A stretch of DNA of 64,000 nucleotides, taken from contig NZ_BAAANL010000005.1 in NCBI RefSeq assembly GCF_039529775.1, positions 310,001 to 374,000 of the forward strand, given 5' to 3'. The DNA is from Myceligenerans crystallogenes. GTDB lineage: Bacteria > Actinomycetota > Actinomycetes > Actinomycetales > Cellulomonadaceae. The stretch's first letter is position 1, and every line of letters begins with the position of its first letter. The notes beneath the pieces were generated by a model. That model made no database searches and was not told where the DNA came from. It saw only the letters and a program-made list of their open reading frames with translations. Shown piece by piece: positions 32,184-42,763 of this stretch. A program made the position numbers and the translations under genes.

Positions 32184-33059
32184 GTGAGTCTGGATCGTTA
32201 TGGGGCCGATGTCCTGAACCCGGAGTTCCCCGGGGCGCACCGCGGGCGGAAGCGGCCGGAGACCCGACCCGTCGTCGCGGAGACCGGGCTGGTCGTCGAG
32301 GACGTCGAGACCGGGTGGGTCGGCGCCGTCGTCCGGGTCGAGAAGTCCGGCGGGATGCACGTCGTCGTGCTGGAGGACCGGCGCGGCCGGCTGCGGTCGT
32401 TCCCGCTCGGCCCGGGGTTCTGGGTCGAGGGGCGGCCGGTCGAGCTGACGGCGCCCGTCGCGAAGGCGTCGCCGGTGACGCCGGCGCGCACGGCTTCCGG
32501 GTCCGTCGCGGTGCCGCACGCTCCCGCCCGGGTCGCACGCGGCTCGCGGATCTGGGTCGAGGGGCGGCACGACGCCGAGCTCGTCGAGCAGGTGTGGGGC
32601 GACGACCTGCGGGTCGAGGGTGTCGTGGTCGAGCTGCTCGACGGCGTCGACAACCTCGCGGACCGGCTCGCGGCGTTCGACCCCGGCGACGAGCGGCGGG
32701 TCGGGGTGCTCGTCGATCACCTCGTGCCCGGCTCGAAGGAACGGCGGATCGCCGACGACGCGCTGCGGCAGGTTCCCGCGGGGTCGGTGCTGATCCTCGG
32801 GCATCCCTACGTGGACGTGTGGCAGGCGGTGAAGGCCGAGCGGCTGGGCCTCACCCGGTGGCCCGAGATCTCGCGGGACGTCGAGTGGAAGCTGGGTGTG
32901 CTGCGGGAGCTGGGCTGGCCCGCGGAGACGCAGGCCGACGTGGCGCGGGCCTGGCAAAAGATCCTGCGCTCGGTCCGGGATTTCCGGGACCTGGACCCGG
33001 CGCTGCTGGGGCGGGTGGAGGAGCTCATCGACTTCGTGACGGCACCGGGCACGGCCTGA
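32184..33059 (+). CDS. DUF3097-family protein
   Basis: This 291-residue protein matches DUF3097, an actinobacterial family usually found beside hrcA/hemW. It has an N-terminal beta-rich part (about residues 1-90) and a second domain starting IWVEGRHDAELVEQVWG (about residue 118), followed by LLDGVDNL and a 'GVLVDHLVPGSKE' strand. The E...D, then DG.D pattern resembles a TOPRIM metal-binding fold. A TAGCAT lies 6 nt before the GTG and there is no Shine-Dalgarno. The molecular role is unknown; the TOPRIM idea is my inference. Confidence 0.85.
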   Translation: MSLDRYGADVLNPEFPGAHRGRKRPETRPVVAETGLVVEDVETGWVGAVVRVEKSGGMHVVVLEDRRGRLRSFPLGPGFWVEGRPVELTAPVAKASPVTPARTASGSVAVPHAPARVARGSRIWVEGRHDAELVEQVWGDDLRVEGVVVELLDGVDNLADRLAAFDPGDERRVGVLVDHLVPGSKERRIADDALRQVPAGSVLILGHPYVDVWQAVKAERLGLTRWPEISRDVEWKLGVLRELGWPAETQADVARAWQKILRSVRDFRDLDPALLGRVEELIDFVTAPGTA

Positions 33060-33162
33060 CCCCGGGCACCGGCAGTCCGAGGTGGTCCGGGTGCGCCGCA
33101 TCGTTATCGCACTGGGTCCCGGAAATCCGAGCATCCGGGCTGGGAAGCCCTAGGCTGCGTGC

Positions 33163-33648
33163 ATGTCCGAGACGCCTCAGAACCCGAGCGGCGAGCCGAG
33201 CCCTCAGCCCGGCCCGGGTCCGCAGCCCCCCTACGACGCGCCGGCCGGTGCCGGCGTTCCTCCGCAGCAGCCCGGCTACGGCACGCCGCCGCCCGGGCAG
33301 CCCTACGCCCCCGTGCCGCTGCGTCCCGACGAGGAGCGGACCTGGGCGGTGCTGGCCCACCTCGGCGGGGTGCTGCTCAGCTTCCTCGCGCCGCTCGTCA
33401 TCTGGCTCGTGTTCCGCGAGCGCAGCCGCTATGTCGACGCCGAGGGCAAGGAAGCCCTGAACTTCCAGATCACGCTGGCCATCGCCTACGTCGCCGCGTG
33501 GATCCTCACGGGGGTCACCCTGGGGTTCCTTTCCTTCGTTCCCCTCCTCGTGTGGATCGCCAGCGTGATCTTCGGGATCCTCGCCGCCGTCGAGTGCGGC
33601 AAGGGCCTCCCCTACCGTTACCCGGTCAACATCCGCCTCATCAAGTAG
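33163..33648 (+). CDS. DUF4870 domain membrane protein (Tic20-like)
   Basis: This 161-residue protein has a Pro/Gly/Gln-rich cytoplasmic tail (residues 1-52) and then the DUF4870 domain with three helices: ERTWAVLAHLGGVLLSFLAP, 'FRERSRYVDAEGKEALNFQITL', and a final pair around residues 105-150. DUF4870 proteins are small membrane proteins of unknown role, distantly related to Tic20. TAGGCT lies exactly 6 nt before the ATG, so the transcript is probably leaderless. Confidence 0.85.
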   Translation: MSETPQNPSGEPSPQPGPGPQPPYDAPAGAGVPPQQPGYGTPPPGQPYAPVPLRPDEERTWAVLAHLGGVLLSFLAPLVIWLVFRERSRYVDAEGKEALNFQITLAIAYVAAWILTGVTLGFLSFVPLLVWIASVIFGILAAVECGKGLPYRYPVNIRLIK

Positions 33649-33681
33649 GACGCTGCACCGGCCGCCGGGCCGGAACCGTGC

Positions 33682-33727
33682 ACGGCGCGGTGCGACAAGG
33701 CAACGAAGCCTTGTCGCACCGCGCCGT
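33682..33727. terminator. Perfect 20-bp hairpin between convergent genes
   Basis: Arms 33682-33701 and 33708-33727 are exact reverse complements over 20 bp with loop AACGAA. It sits 34 bp after the DUF4870 stop and 73 bp before the end of the convergent membrane gene, so it can end transcription from both sides. Confidence 0.8.
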
Positions 33728-33800
33728 TGTTCGTGCCGTACGCGTGCCGTCCCGTCGGTGTCCCACGTGCCGTCCCGGGCTCCGCCGGGCTCGGGCCGGC

Positions 33801-34562
33801 TCACGCGACGACCGGGCCGCCCGCCAGCCGGCGATACGCGAAGGCCAGCGCGATCAGCGTCACCGGGATCGTGATCAGCAGGCCGAGGCCACACAGGAGC
33901 GCGCCGAGGACGTTGATCCCCAGCAGGGCGAGCTCCAGGAGGAGCACCGGCCCGAGGTTCCGGCCCACGAGCCGGAAGCTCGCGGTGAACGCCGCCCACG
34001 CATTCTGGTCCTTGTCGATCACGCCCTGGTAGGTGAACACGGCGAAGACCGCCACGACGAGCAGGCCGATGCCGCACAGGGCGGCGCCCACGGCCTGCGC
34101 CACGACCAGCAGGAGTGCCGCCACGACGATCATGCCCAGGTTCCGGGGCCGGAACAGCCCGGCGAAGGTGGGCTTCGCACCCCCGGCCTCGTCCAGCGCG
34201 GCCGCCGTTCCCATCCCCTGCAGAATCCCGGAGGCGACGACGCCGATCAGGCCCAGCACGAGGCCTAACCCGGTCCCGGCGAACGTGAGCACCGCCCGGA
34301 CCAAGGCCGGGAACCCGGCTTCGCCCGGGCTCCGCATCGACTGCTGGACCTCGGCGACGTTGTCGGTGCTGAGGCTGCCGGAGTTGAACACGAGGTTCGC
34401 GACCACCAGCAGCAGCACGAACAGGATCCACAGCAGCGCGTTGCCCGTGTACTTCTGCCAGGCGAACGAGAGGGCCTCGCCGACGGTGAACGTCCCGGCC
34501 GCGGCCGGGACGTCCGCCGGCTCGGACGGTTCGAAGGGACCAGGCGCGATGCGCTCGCTCAT
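33801..34562 (-). CDS. Multi-span membrane protein (paralogue of the 34.7-35.7 kb gene)
   Basis: This 253-residue protein has five to six helices with Gly/Val/Leu-rich repeats (LLVVANLVF, GLVLGLIGVVASG, VAQAVGAALCGIGLLVVAV). It opens with a short Pro/Glu tail and a 'TFTVGEALSFAWQKYTGNA' amphipathic segment. It resembles the next gene upstream in layout: cytoplasmic tail, 'W..F..N..W' first helix, conserved 'DK.....A..ASF.LV..NLG'. Such proteins are common in actinobacteria and have no known function. The two genes are 129 bp apart on the same strand. Confidence 0.7.
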   Translation of the reverse strand: MSERIAPGPFEPSEPADVPAAAGTFTVGEALSFAWQKYTGNALLWILFVLLLVVANLVFNSGSLSTDNVAEVQQSMRSPGEAGFPALVRAVLTFAGTGLGLVLGLIGVVASGILQGMGTAAALDEAGGAKPTFAGLFRPRNLGMIVVAALLLVVAQAVGAALCGIGLLVVAVFAVFTYQGVIDKDQNAWAAFTASFRLVGRNLGPVLLLELALLGINVLGALLCGLGLLITIPVTLIALAFAYRRLAGGPVVA

Positions 34563-34691
34563 GGGGACCGCCTTCCGGGTGAAGGAGCTTCTTCCCGAGC
34601 CACTTTCACCTGGGTTGCCGCGCCCCGCGACCGGAACTCACACCGTATCCCCCGAATGCGGCACAATGCGGCGTGTGGCCCGGTGCCGGGG

Positions 34692-35678
34692 TCAGTACGC
34701 CGGCGTCGGGTTCTGGTCCGCCTCGATCGACTCGTTCTGCAGGCGCCGGTACAGGTGGGCGCCGAAGATCACGGCGAACGGGAACGTCGCGAACAGGCCG
34801 AGGCCGCAGAGGCAGGCGCCGGCGAACGTGTAGCCGATGTAGACGAGGTAGCCGAGCACGCCGGTCCCGAGGTTCGACGTGACCAGCTTGAAGCTCGCGC
34901 CGATCGCCTCGATCGCGTTCAGCTGCTTGTCGAGCACGAAGTACGGCGCGGCCACGAGCAGGAACCCGACGACGATCCCCAGCAGGTCCCCGAGGAACGG
35001 GATCATGCCGACGACGGCGCCCACCACGCCCACGATCACGGTCAGCAGGAGGATCCCGCCCCAGTTCCGCAGGCCGAAGAAGTCACCGAACCCGATCCGC
35101 TGCCTGCGCGTGGACGCCAGCGCCCCCGCGTACAGGGTCATCCCCGCCACCGACGCCACGACGCCGAGCACGCCGTTGGTCAGGAGGAACATCGGCGAGG
35201 TCGCGCGCTCCTCGATCTCCGCGTTCATCCGCAGGCTCGCGCTCTGGTCCCCGCTCGCCGCGGCGTCGAACATCTCGGACATGGTCTGCAGGAACCACGG
35301 GTTCGCCACGAAGAACCCGCCGATCGTCACGACGCCCAGCAGCAGCACCATGACGATCCACACGCCGGCGTTCCGCCCGAAGGACCGCCACGCGAACCCG
35401 TGCGACTCCCCGATCGACGGCGGCGCCCACGGCACGGACGGCCCGGTCGGGACCGGGGCCTGGAACTGGTACCCGGGCGGCGCGTACTGCCCGTACTGCG
35501 GGTGCTGCCGGTACGGATCGGGATCCGGCGCCTGCGGCCCGGGCTGCACCGGCTCCTGGCCGTAGGGGTTCGGCTGCTCGTTCGGCTGCTCGGGCCGGCC
35601 TCCCGGGCTCGGCTGCCCGTACGGGGGATCCTGCGGGTCCTGCGCACCCTGACCGGGCACGCCACCTTCGTTGCTCAT
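34692..35678 (-). CDS. Multi-span membrane protein with Pro/Gln/Gly-rich N-terminus
   Basis: This 328-residue protein has about 85 disordered residues rich in Pro, Gly, Gln and Tyr, then six helices (WIVMVLLLGVVTIGGFFV, FLLTNGVLGVVASVAGM, ILLLTVIVGVVGAVVGM and others). A conserved DKQLNAIEAIGASFKLV segment matches the paralogue downstream. The tail is of the kind that mediates low-affinity protein contacts in cell-envelope complexes. The function is unknown. It is in the same orientation as hemW, 155 bp away. Confidence 0.72.
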   Translation of the reverse strand: MSNEGGVPGQGAQDPQDPPYGQPSPGGRPEQPNEQPNPYGQEPVQPGPQAPDPDPYRQHPQYGQYAPPGYQFQAPVPTGPSVPWAPPSIGESHGFAWRSFGRNAGVWIVMVLLLGVVTIGGFFVANPWFLQTMSEMFDAAASGDQSASLRMNAEIEERATSPMFLLTNGVLGVVASVAGMTLYAGALASTRRQRIGFGDFFGLRNWGGILLLTVIVGVVGAVVGMIPFLGDLLGIVVGFLLVAAPYFVLDKQLNAIEAIGASFKLVTSNLGTGVLGYLVYIGYTFAGACLCGLGLFATFPFAVIFGAHLYRRLQNESIEADQNPTPAY

Positions 35679-35833
35679 CCTTGCCCCTCCCGACGCGATC
35701 TGGTGGACAACAAGGTAGCGGGCGTGACTGACACTCCACGACCAGGTCTACCTGCGGCGTTCCGGCACCACCTCGCGCGCCCGTACCCGCCGCCCGCTGC
35801 GGCCCCGCCTCGCGGCACGGGACGCCGCGCGGT

Positions 35834-37258
35834 TCAGGCGGTCAGGTCCCGTACGACGGCGTCGGCCAGCAGGCGGCCCCGGAGAGTCAGCACCGCGCGC
35901 GGTGCCCCGCCGCCCGCGCCGAGCGCGGAGGCGCCCTCCAGGAGACCCCGGGCCACGAGGCCGGCCACCGCCCGGCGGCCCGCCGGCCGCAGCGCGCTCA
36001 GCGCCAGGCCCTCGGCGAGCCGCACCCCGAGCATGACCCGCTCCAGGTACGCCTCGTCGCCGGTCAGCAGCTCCCGCCCCGCACCCGGCGACCGGCCGGA
36101 CTCCAGCGCGGCCGCGTACCGCCGCGGATGCTTCACGTTCCACCAGCGCACGCCTGCGGCCTCCGCGCCCGGGCCCGAGCCGGCCGCCCCGGCCGCCTCG
36201 CCCGTCCCGGCGGTCTCCCGCACCCCGTCCGTCTCCCGCGACGCGCCCGCCGAGACGTACGAGTGCGCCCCCGGCCCGATCCCCCACCAGTCGTGCCCGC
36301 GCCAGTACGCCAGGTTGTGGCGGCAGCGGTCCTCCTCGGTGCGCGCCCAGTTGGACACCTCGTACCAGCCCAGCCCCGCCGCCGACAGCAGCTCGTCCGC
36401 CAGCTCGTACTTCGCCGCCTGGTCGTCCTCGTCGGGCAGCGCGAGCTCGCCGCGGCGCACCTGCGCCGCCATCTTCGTCCCGGGCTCCACCACTAGCGCG
36501 TACGCCGAGACGTGGTCCACCCCGGTCGCGACCGCCGCGGCCACCGACTCGCGCCAGTCCTCCTGCGTCTCCCCCGGCGTCCCGTAGATCAGGTCCAGCG
36601 ACACCCGCAGCCCGGCGTCCCGCGCCCAGCGCACCACGTCCGGGATCCGCGCGGGATCGTGCGTCCGCTCCAGCGTCGCCAGCACCCGCGGGACCGCGGA
36701 CTGCATCCCGAACGACACCCGCGTGAACCCCGCCGCGGCGAGCGCCTGAAGGTACGACGGCGTCACCGAGTCCGGGTTCGCCTCGGTCGTGACCTCGGCC
36801 CCCGGTTCCAGCCCCCAGGCATCGCGCACCCCGCCGAGCATCCGCACCAGGTCGCCCACGGGCAGCATCGTCGGCGTCCCGCCCCCGAAGAACACGGTGG
36901 ACACGGGCCGCTCGGGCAGCCCGGCGTCGGCCAGCACCTTCGCGGCCAGCCCGACCTCCCGCAACGCGGTGTCGGCGTAGGCCACCTGCGACGCTCCCCC
37001 GCCCAGCTCGGCGGCGGTATAGGTGTTGAAGTCGCAGTACCCGCACCGCACGGAACAGAAGGGCACGTGCACGTACACCCCGAACGGCCGCCCGTCACCG
37101 GCCCCGGCCGCGCCGCCGCCGGCGTCCGCGCGCCCGGTCCCCGGCCCCTCGGCCGGGCCGCGCCCGGCGTCGTCGGCCCCGGAGATCCGCGCGCGTCCGG
37201 CCCACCGCGGCAGCGCGCCGTCGTCGGGCACCGCAATACCCTCGGGAAGTGCCGGCAC
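35834..37258 (-). CDS. hemW: Radical SAM coproporphyrinogen/haem protein HemW
   Basis: This 474-residue protein carries the radical SAM cluster CSVRCGYC inside VYVHVPFCSVRC, plus FFGGGTPTMLP and the HemN-like C-terminal domain. The first cysteine motif lacks the extra C (CxxxCxxCxC) that true HemN oxygen-independent oxidases have, so this is HemW, a putative haem chaperone for respiratory enzymes. Its GTG start is 2 bp from the lepA stop, as in many actinobacteria. Several Ala/Gly-rich inserts lengthen it (usual about 380-420). Confidence 0.92.
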   Translation of the reverse strand: MPALPEGIAVPDDGALPRWAGRARISGADDAGRGPAEGPGTGRADAGGGAAGAGDGRPFGVYVHVPFCSVRCGYCDFNTYTAAELGGGASQVAYADTALREVGLAAKVLADAGLPERPVSTVFFGGGTPTMLPVGDLVRMLGGVRDAWGLEPGAEVTTEANPDSVTPSYLQALAAAGFTRVSFGMQSAVPRVLATLERTHDPARIPDVVRWARDAGLRVSLDLIYGTPGETQEDWRESVAAAVATGVDHVSAYALVVEPGTKMAAQVRRGELALPDEDDQAAKYELADELLSAAGLGWYEVSNWARTEEDRCRHNLAYWRGHDWWGIGPGAHSYVSAGASRETDGVRETAGTGEAAGAAGSGPGAEAAGVRWWNVKHPRRYAAALESGRSPGAGRELLTGDEAYLERVMLGVRLAEGLALSALRPAGRRAVAGLVARGLLEGASALGAGGGAPRAVLTLRGRLLADAVVRDLTA

Positions 37259-37259
37259 G

Positions 37260-39137
<1,878 letters not shown>

Positions 39138-39355
39138 GGCGGGTTGCTCCTGGATGAGAGGTACGGCGAGAAGGTTCGTGGACGACGGCGGCCGTGGCGC
39201 GCCAGGCGGTCACGTGCCGTCGCGTGCATTCTCCCACGGGCGGACGTCGCCGGACGTCCCGGGGCGCACGGCGCCGGATCGTGCCGGCGTTCCCCGCCAC
39301 GACGGACGATGGACGACGACGCCGGGTGGCCTGCGGCGCGGTTACCTTGGGGCCC

Positions 39356-40129
39356 ATGACGACTGGCGGCGTCGGGAACGCTCCCGATCTTGACCACCTG
39401 GCCCTCCTGGAGCAGCTGCAGGGCCGGTTCCACGACTCCATCGCCGGCGTCGACCCGGCGGCCCCGGTCCCCGCCTGCGGCGACTGGACCGTCCGCGACC
39501 TCGTGGAGCACCTGGCGCACGTCCACCACTGGGCCGCCACCCAGGCCCGCGCCGAGGACGACCCGGGGCTGGGCGACGGCCCGTTCGACCTCGCCCCGCA
39601 CTACGCGGCCCAGGCCGCCGGGCTGCGCGAGACGCTCCGGTCGGTCCCCGCCGACGCCCTCGCCCGTGTGCTCTCCCACCCGCGGCCGCTCGACGCCGGG
39701 CCGGCGTCGTTCTGGCACCGCCGCCAGGTGCACGAGACCCTCATCCACCTGCACGACCTGCGCGCGGCCGTCGCCGGGCGGGCCGAGCCCGGCCTGGTCG
39801 CCGACGTGACGCCCGGGACCTGGGCGGACGGCGTCGACGAAGTGGTGACCGTGTTCCAGCCGCGCCAGGTGGGGCTGGGTAGGATGCGCCCGCTGGGGGT
39901 GCACGTCCTGCTCCAGGCCGACGACGTCCCCGGCGCTCCCTCGTGGGTGCTCGGGTTCCCGGACCGCGACCGCGCGCGGGAGATCCTGCCGGACGTGGCG
40001 GTGACCGGCAGCGCGCAGTCACTGGCGCTGCTGCTCTGGCGCAGGCTCACGCCCGAGGAAGCGGGCGTCGCCGTGCTGGGCGATCGCCGCGACCTGGATG
40101 CGGCGCTGGCGGAGCCGATCGTCCCGTAG
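39356..40129 (+). CDS. Mycothiol-dependent maleylpyruvate isomerase-family protein (DinB fold)
   Basis: This 257-residue protein has the four-helix DinB/MDMPI_N domain with metal-binding histidines in WTVRDLVEHLAHVHHW and 'HETLIHLHDLR', then an MDMPI_C-like domain with DVAVTGSAQSLALLLWRRL. Relatives use mycothiol as a cofactor for isomerisation or conjugation. The substrate is unknown. TACCTT lies 7 nt before the ATG and no ribosome site is present. The gene is divergent from lepA. Confidence 0.85.
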   Translation: MTTGGVGNAPDLDHLALLEQLQGRFHDSIAGVDPAAPVPACGDWTVRDLVEHLAHVHHWAATQARAEDDPGLGDGPFDLAPHYAAQAAGLRETLRSVPADALARVLSHPRPLDAGPASFWHRRQVHETLIHLHDLRAAVAGRAEPGLVADVTPGTWADGVDEVVTVFQPRQVGLGRMRPLGVHVLLQADDVPGAPSWVLGFPDRDRAREILPDVAVTGSAQSLALLLWRRLTPEEAGVAVLGDRRDLDAALAEPIVP

Positions 40130-40293
40130 AGCCGCCGTAAACCGGCGCCCATAGCACCGGTCGGGACCTTGCGCCACCTATGTGAAGGTGAAAAACTCCC
40201 AGATGGGTGCCACTTTTCACAGGATCCAGGCAAGATGGGCACCGCCCGGCGACGTCGGGCCTTCTACCTGTCCCGACCTGCCGGAGTGCCGAC

Positions 40294-41577
40294 ATGCCGC
40301 AACACGTGAGACTCACCGATCTGACCGATCTCACGCTCGTCACCGAGACCACCGCAGCCCAGGATCCCCATGCGACCTACCGGGCCCTGCGCGAGCGATG
40401 GGGGCCCGTGGCCCCCGTCTACCTGGAACCCGGTGCCCCGGCGTGGCTGGTGCTCGACCACAACGACATCGTCCGCATCGCGCGTGACGACCAGCGGTTC
40501 TCCCGCCGCAGCGAGACCTGGAACGGTCACGAGCGGCGGCTGCTGGCGACCGGATCGCGGCTGCACCCGATGATCCCGTCGGTCGAGCGGTTCTCCCCGC
40601 ACCACCAGGACGGCGTCGAACGGGCACGCCTGCGCGCGCCGATCGACGACATCTTCTCCGGCCTCGACGAGGCCGTCCTCGGCACGATGCTGCGCACCAC
40701 GTGCAACCAGCTGATCGACGAGTTCGCCGAGGACGGCAAGGCGGACATCGTTTCCCAGTACAGCGCCGTGCTGCCCGTGCTGGCCATCGCGCAGTACTTC
40801 GGGTTCGACTTCCGGACCGGCCGCCGGGTCGCCCACCTGGCGCGCGAGGTGATGAGCCCGATGGAGATCAACACCGACGTGCTGCCCGAGTTCGAGGGGA
40901 TCCTCGGGGAGCACATCGGTGCCCGCTGGGCACACCCCACGGACGACATCGTCGGGCAGCTCATCCAGCACGGCGCCTACCGCTCGCCGGTCGAGGTGGC
41001 GCACTCCCTCATCACGATCCTGTGCGCGGCGAACTCGCCGATGGAGTCCTGGGTGTCGTCCACGCTGCTGTACCTGCTCACCGACACCCGGACCCCGGGC
41101 AAGGTCGGCAGCGGCTACCTCGGGATCGACCAGGCGATGGACGAGACCCTGTGGCGCAACTCGCCGAGCGCCAACCTGCCCCCGCGGTTCGCGACCCAGG
41201 ACATGCTGCTCGGCGACAAGTACATCGAGCAGGGTGACGCCGTCCTCCTCGCGGTCAGCGCGGCCAGCCACGAGATCGCCCGGCAGAGCGAGGACGCCTG
41301 GGACCGCGCGGAGAACCGCAGCCAGCTCGCCTTCGGCAACGGGCCGCACCGGTGCCCGGCTCGCCGGCTCGCCCGGATCGTCACGCGCAACGCGGTCGAC
41401 ACGCTGCTGAAGCGGCTCGACGTGCGGCTCGCGATCGAGGTCGAGGAGATCGACTGGATGCCGTCGCCGTGGGAGCGCCGGCCCATGCGGCTCCCGGTGC
41501 GCTTCACGCCGCCGATCAAGGTGGGGATGCACTGGACCGAGGGCCTGCCGACCCATGCGAGGTCACTGCTGACCTGA
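40294..41577 (+). CDS. Cytochrome P450 with atypical ExxR (CYP157-like)
   Basis: I start at the ATG at 40294 behind a GGAG site (427 residues). The haem-binding loop FGNGPHRCPARR is intact, with proximal Cys354. The K-helix reads DETLWRNSP, so the universal ExxR is absent; the arginine is shifted by one (E-x-x-x-R). The I-helix AANSPMES lacks the usual acid-alcohol pair AGxxT. The Streptomyces CYP157 family (EQSLW) has a similar loss of ExxR. No ferredoxin, ferredoxin reductase or conservon genes are near. Substrate is unknown. Confidence 0.85.
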   Translation: MPQHVRLTDLTDLTLVTETTAAQDPHATYRALRERWGPVAPVYLEPGAPAWLVLDHNDIVRIARDDQRFSRRSETWNGHERRLLATGSRLHPMIPSVERFSPHHQDGVERARLRAPIDDIFSGLDEAVLGTMLRTTCNQLIDEFAEDGKADIVSQYSAVLPVLAIAQYFGFDFRTGRRVAHLAREVMSPMEINTDVLPEFEGILGEHIGARWAHPTDDIVGQLIQHGAYRSPVEVAHSLITILCAANSPMESWVSSTLLYLLTDTRTPGKVGSGYLGIDQAMDETLWRNSPSANLPPRFATQDMLLGDKYIEQGDAVLLAVSAASHEIARQSEDAWDRAENRSQLAFGNGPHRCPARRLARIVTRNAVDTLLKRLDVRLAIEVEEIDWMPSPWERRPMRLPVRFTPPIKVGMHWTEGLPTHARSLLT

Positions 41578-41640
41578 CCCCGACCCGGTGCCACCTGCCA
41601 GGGATATGCCTTTTTCACCCGATCCGGTACTGTCCCCTGC

Positions 41641-42072
41641 GTGACTTTCGCATCCGACAACTCGTATCCCGGTGACTTCGAGGGTGAGGTCCAGCCCGTC
41701 TACAACCCCGATCTGGACGGTGACCCGGACCCCGGCGAGGTCGTCTGGACCTGGGTCCCGTTCGAGGAGGACTTCGGCCAGGGCAAGGACCGCCCGGTGC
41801 TGCTGGTCGGCCACGACGGCGAGTGGCTGCTCGGCCTGCAGCTGACCAGCCAGGACCACGACCACGACGAGCTCCAGGAAGCACGCGAGGGCCGCATCTG
41901 GATGGACATCGGCACCGGCAGGTGGGACCGCGACGGGCGCAACTCGGAGGTGCGGATCAACCGCGTCATCCGCGTCGACCCGGCCGACGTGCGCCGCGAG
42001 GGCGACGTCCTCGAGGAGGCCGTCTTCGAGGACGTCGTCAAGTACATGAAGCGCGCCCTCGAACTCACCTGA
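41641..42072 (+). CDS. PemK/MazF-like protein, copy 1
   Basis: This 143-residue protein contains a PemK/MazF-type core: DPGEVVWTWVPFEEDFGQGK, DRPVLLVGHDG and EVRINRVIRVDPADV. These match the first SH3-like strands of the RNase-toxin fold. The acidic PGDFEGEVQPVY-PDLDGDPD start and the length exceed a bare MazF (about 110). The downstream gene is a close copy. Nothing resembling an antitoxin (MazE/AbrB) is on either side. TACTGT lies 7 nt before the GTG, indicating a leaderless transcript. It may be a regulatory rather than a toxic member. Confidence 0.75.
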   Translation: MTFASDNSYPGDFEGEVQPVYNPDLDGDPDPGEVVWTWVPFEEDFGQGKDRPVLLVGHDGEWLLGLQLTSQDHDHDELQEAREGRIWMDIGTGRWDRDGRNSEVRINRVIRVDPADVRREGDVLEEAVFEDVVKYMKRALELT

Positions 42073-42088
42073 CGGTACGCTGCCCGGC

Positions 42089-42676
42089 GTGAGTGACAAC
42101 CGGTGGATGCGGCTGCTCGGCGATATCGCGAAGGCAGTCCTCAAGGCGTTCCTGTCCGACGGCGGCCGCGGGCAGGAGGGTGGCTCGTCCTCGACGGGGA
42201 CGACGTCGTCGTCCGGCCCGAAGCCGCGTCCGCCGGCCTCGCGACCCGGCACGCCCGCGGCGTCGTCGTCCCCCGGGGCCGGCGACGGCTATCCCGGCGA
42301 CTTCACCGGGCGGGTCGACGCGGCCTACTCCCCTGACCTGGACGGCGATCCGGACCCGGGCGAGATCGTGTGGACCTGGGTGCCGTTCGAGGAGGACTTC
42401 GGCCAGGGCAAGGACCGCCCGGTCCTGCTGGTGGGCCGCGACGGCGAGTGGCTCCTGGGCGTCCAGCTCACGAGCAAGGACAACGTGAGCGGCGGCAGCC
42501 AGAACGGCAACGGCGGCCGCCGCTACCTCGACATCGGCACGGGCGACTGGGACCGCCAGGGCCGCCCGAGCGAGATCCTGCTGAGCCGCGTGATCCGGGT
42601 GGATCCGGCCGCGGTGCGGCGCGAGGGCGCCGTCCTGGACAAAACCCGCTTCGACAGGGTGATCGCGGAGCTCTGA
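42089..42676 (+). CDS. PemK/MazF-like protein, copy 2, with N-terminal extension
   Basis: This 195-residue protein repeats copy 1 from GYPGDFTGRVDAAYSPDLDG through SRVIRVDPAAVRREGAVL. It adds about 60 residues at the front: an amphipathic helix (WMRLLGDIAKAVLKAFL) and a Ser/Thr/Gly/Pro linker. The helix could contact membrane or a partner. It starts 16 bp after copy 1 and has its own TACGCT 7 nt before the GTG. No antitoxin is adjacent. A recent tandem duplication followed by fusion of the leader is likely. Confidence 0.73.
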   Translation: MSDNRWMRLLGDIAKAVLKAFLSDGGRGQEGGSSSTGTTSSSGPKPRPPASRPGTPAASSSPGAGDGYPGDFTGRVDAAYSPDLDGDPDPGEIVWTWVPFEEDFGQGKDRPVLLVGRDGEWLLGVQLTSKDNVSGGSQNGNGGRRYLDIGTGDWDRQGRPSEILLSRVIRVDPAAVRREGAVLDKTRFDRVIAEL

Positions 42677-42763
42677 GCCCGCGGTTCGGCGGGGCAGGTC
42701 GGTCCGATGTCGAGAAGTCGGCCCCTCGGGCGGCCGACCGCACGGACAGCCGACCGACCGCTC

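Noticed and set aside
40150..40230. A TGTGAA/TTCACA inverted pair before the P450 gene as a CRP-type site.
   Set aside because: The half sites are too far apart and the match is weak; I could not support it.
41000..42100. A conservon (GTPase/roadblock/P450) that would explain the CYP157-like P450.
   Set aside because: No roadblock, GTPase or histidine kinase gene is adjacent; the neighbours are MazF-like genes.
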